A DNA stretch of 64,000 nt from Phycisphaerae bacterium (GTDB lineage: Bacteria > Planctomycetota > Phycisphaerae > Phycisphaerales > UBA1924). Of the stretch, positions 62,786-64,000 are shown piece after piece. The number at the start of each line of letters is the position of its first letter. The first letter of the stretch is position 1. The stretch lies in assembly GCA_014192545.1 (NCBI GenBank), contig BJHL01000010.1, positions 41,190-105,189 of the forward strand. Direction: 5' to 3'. The notes beneath the pieces were generated by a model, which worked only from the letters and a program-made list of their open reading frames with translations, did not search any database and was not told the origin of the DNA. A program made the position numbers and the translations under genes.

Positions 62786-62788
<3 letters not shown>
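61580..62788 (+). CDS. RibBA-like protein: DHBP synthase with degenerate GTP cyclohydrolase II half
   Basis: The N-terminal half (to about 205) is 3,4-dihydroxy-2-butanone-4-phosphate synthase, a riboflavin enzyme: LTDDENRENEGDLVLPAQ, RPGHINPLRSRDGGVLVRTG and LPDG-type DGEMARVPDLEKF. At 145 the usual GHTEA motif reads GQTEGS. The C-terminal half aligns with RibA (VRMHRRNLLGDVFGD, EGRGALVYLRTTG, RDFGVGCQILRDLGLTKLRLLTN), but the zinc cysteines of RibA (CDCG) are absent, so it should not hydrolyse GTP. Between the halves, residues 247-259 are encoded by an 8-bp tandem repeat. An 18-copy 7-bp array starts on its stop codon. 402 residues. Confidence 0.88.
62320..62355 (+). repeat. 8-bp tandem array inside the RibBA-like coding sequence
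   Basis: CTCCGTCA, CTTCGTCA, CTTCGTCA, CTCCGTCA and CTCC, 36 bases, in frame, encoding HSVTSSLRHSVT. In RibA proteins a short KGD-type stretch occupies this place. The same octamer occurs intergenically at 59.4 and 60.0 kb. Confidence 0.88.
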
Positions 62789-62912
<124 letters not shown>

Positions 62913-62930
62913 AAAACGATATCAGCTTCT

Positions 62931-62958
62931 GTTCTCTGCTCTCCGTTCTCCGTTCTCT
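62931..62958 (-). repeat. Four inverted 7-bp units at the manA 3' end
   Basis: GTTCTCT, GCTCTCC, GTTCTCC and GTTCTCT are the reverse complement of the 62.8-kb units. In manA direction they start eight bases after its stop. The two arrays can pair into a long hairpin between the convergent genes. Confidence 0.88.
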
Positions 62959-62966
62959 GTCCTCCC

Positions 62967-63986
62967 TCACCTCGGCGTCGCCCGCAAAACCACACTCCCC
63001 TCACCCGCCACAAACTCCAACCCCCGCGCCACCGCATCCGGCACCAGCGCCGTATCACCCGCGCGCAACTGCATCGCCGCAAACTTCCCCTCGCTGCTGC
63101 GTAATTCACCCACCCCGCTCACCAGCATCAGCACCACAGGCCGCTTCACTGGCTGCTCATGCGAAAGCCCGCTCACCGCGCCACTCGCAGGCCGCAACTC
63201 ATCCAAATCAAAATACCCCGTCGTCACCAGCCGCGTAAACGCTGCCCCAACTTTGAATTTCGTCGCATCCCGCGCCTGCTCCCACTGAATGCACGTCAAG
63301 CTCTGCTCCACATGCAACTCGCGCCCGCTGCGCCCCCAGTCATACACGCGAAACGTCGTGTCACTGGGCGTCTGCACTTCCGCCACCAGCACCCCCGCCC
63401 CCAGCGCATGCACCGTGCCGCTCGGCAAGTTGTGACACTCACCCACCACCGCATCCACCGACTCCAGCAACTCAACCACGCCGCTGCCATCATGCTCTCG
63501 CAGCGCCGCCGCAAATTCCGCCCGCGTCACGCCCGGCTTCACACCCTTATAAATCTTCGCCCCACGCTCCGCACTCAAAATGTACCAACACTCCGTCTTC
63601 AAGTGCGCCGTCGGATACATCCGGCAATACGCCGGACTGGGGTGAACCTGCACACTGAGGTTCTCCCTCGCATCCAAAAACTTGATCAGCAGCGGAAACC
63701 CGCCCGACCCCGTCGGCACCACATCGCCCATCAAAAGCGGCCCCCACGCCCCCACCGCCTGATGCAACGTCTTCCCCGCAAGTTCCCCATTACGAATCAC
63801 ACTGCGCGCCGCCCCACCCCCAGCCCCACTCGCGCTCGTCGCCGCCAAATCCGCCAGCTCCCAACTCTCCCCAACCCGCGCCCCAGCCTTCACCGCCTTC
63901 CCCACCCGCGCCAGCGCATCCCCACCCCACACCTTCTCCAGCAAAAGAGGCTCAAACAACAACGGATACGGCGCACACTGAGGCAT
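62967..63986 (-). CDS. manA: Mannose-6-phosphate isomerase, class I
   Basis: ManA interconverts mannose-6-phosphate and fructose-6-phosphate. The zinc ligands are visible in LSVQVHPSPAYC, LKTECWYIL and PSGTVHALGAGVLVAEVQ, and the active-site region TFRVYDWGR is intact. The start LLFEPLLLEKVWGGDALAR is typical. 339 residues is within the family range (the shorter Bacillus-type has about 315). The ATG at 63986 is 14 bases from the window end, so upstream context is unseen. Convergent with the RibBA-like gene across the facing 7-bp arrays. Confidence 0.94.
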   Translation of the reverse strand: MPQCAPYPLLFEPLLLEKVWGGDALARVGKAVKAGARVGESWELADLAATSASGAGGGAARSVIRNGELAGKTLHQAVGAWGPLLMGDVVPTGSGGFPLLIKFLDARENLSVQVHPSPAYCRMYPTAHLKTECWYILSAERGAKIYKGVKPGVTRAEFAAALREHDGSGVVELLESVDAVVGECHNLPSGTVHALGAGVLVAEVQTPSDTTFRVYDWGRSGRELHVEQSLTCIQWEQARDATKFKVGAAFTRLVTTGYFDLDELRPASGAVSGLSHEQPVKRPVVLMLVSGVGELRSSEGKFAAMQLRAGDTALVPDAVARGLEFVAGEGSVVLRATPR

Positions 63987-64000
63987 ACCAAACCGTATCG

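Overview
The window looks like chromosomal DNA of a planctomycete, most likely a Phycisphaerae-type organism. The evidence is GC-rich DNA, several proteins ending in paired dockerin-like motifs of the form DFNxNxVxPEDxDVxDFF, a large DUF58/BatA/VWA/coiled-coil operon, small CxxCGYD...CPEC membrane proteins, and an FtsW/RodA-PBP2 pair. This assignment is by family content only; no rRNA or tRNA gene is present to confirm it.

Layout. 0-5.8 kb: chemotaxis operon (3' end of cheR, cheA, cheX, cheY, then a FapA/DUF342 gene). 5.9-11.1 kb: exported proteins (a CX4CH protein, a coiled-coil lipoprotein, an amidohydrolase-like protein with an unusual N-terminal extension). 11.1-14.8 kb: rodA and mrdA on the minus strand, divergent from hflX. 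16.3-17.8 kb: a methyltransferase gene bracketed by two copies of the hflX 3' end. 17.8-20.3 kb: feoAB. 20.6-34 kb: a tightly coupled operon of DUF58, BatA-like, VWA, giant coiled-coil, poly-Gln and cyclase-repeat proteins. 34-45 kb: HDOD protein, fabD, three paralogous di-haem peroxidase-like proteins, an alpha/beta hydrolase and a HhH-GPD glycosylase. 45-51.5 kb: CoA-transferase A subunit, membrane proteins, a MIP channel, folE2 and a Gfo/Idh-like oxidoreductase. 51.6-55.5 kb: RNase P RNA (rnpB), then an ABC ATPase, a His-rich permease and a DUF3299-like protein that look like one metal-related module. 55.5-64 kb: an SMI1/KNR4-like protein, small membrane proteins, an FmdB-like protein, SRPBCC and lipoprotein genes, a PAS-LuxR regulator, a RibBA-like protein with a degenerate cyclohydrolase half, and manA.

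The most striking non-gene signal is a set of short tandem repeats (7, 8, 12 and 13 bp units) and palindromic elements that sit on or within a few bases of stop codons, in gene orientation, at roughly ten gene ends. One 8-bp array of the same family lies in frame inside the RibBA-like coding sequence, and palindromic elements have become part of rnpB and of the C-terminus of an ABC ATPase. I could not assign these arrays to a described element class.

Strand composition also changes: the plus strand is C-rich at about 1-10 kb and 48-64 kb and G-rich at about 12-33 kb whatever the gene direction. Start codons were moved from the longest ORF where a ribosome-binding site, signal peptide or family length supported it. 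All function calls are from reading motifs; no database search was run.
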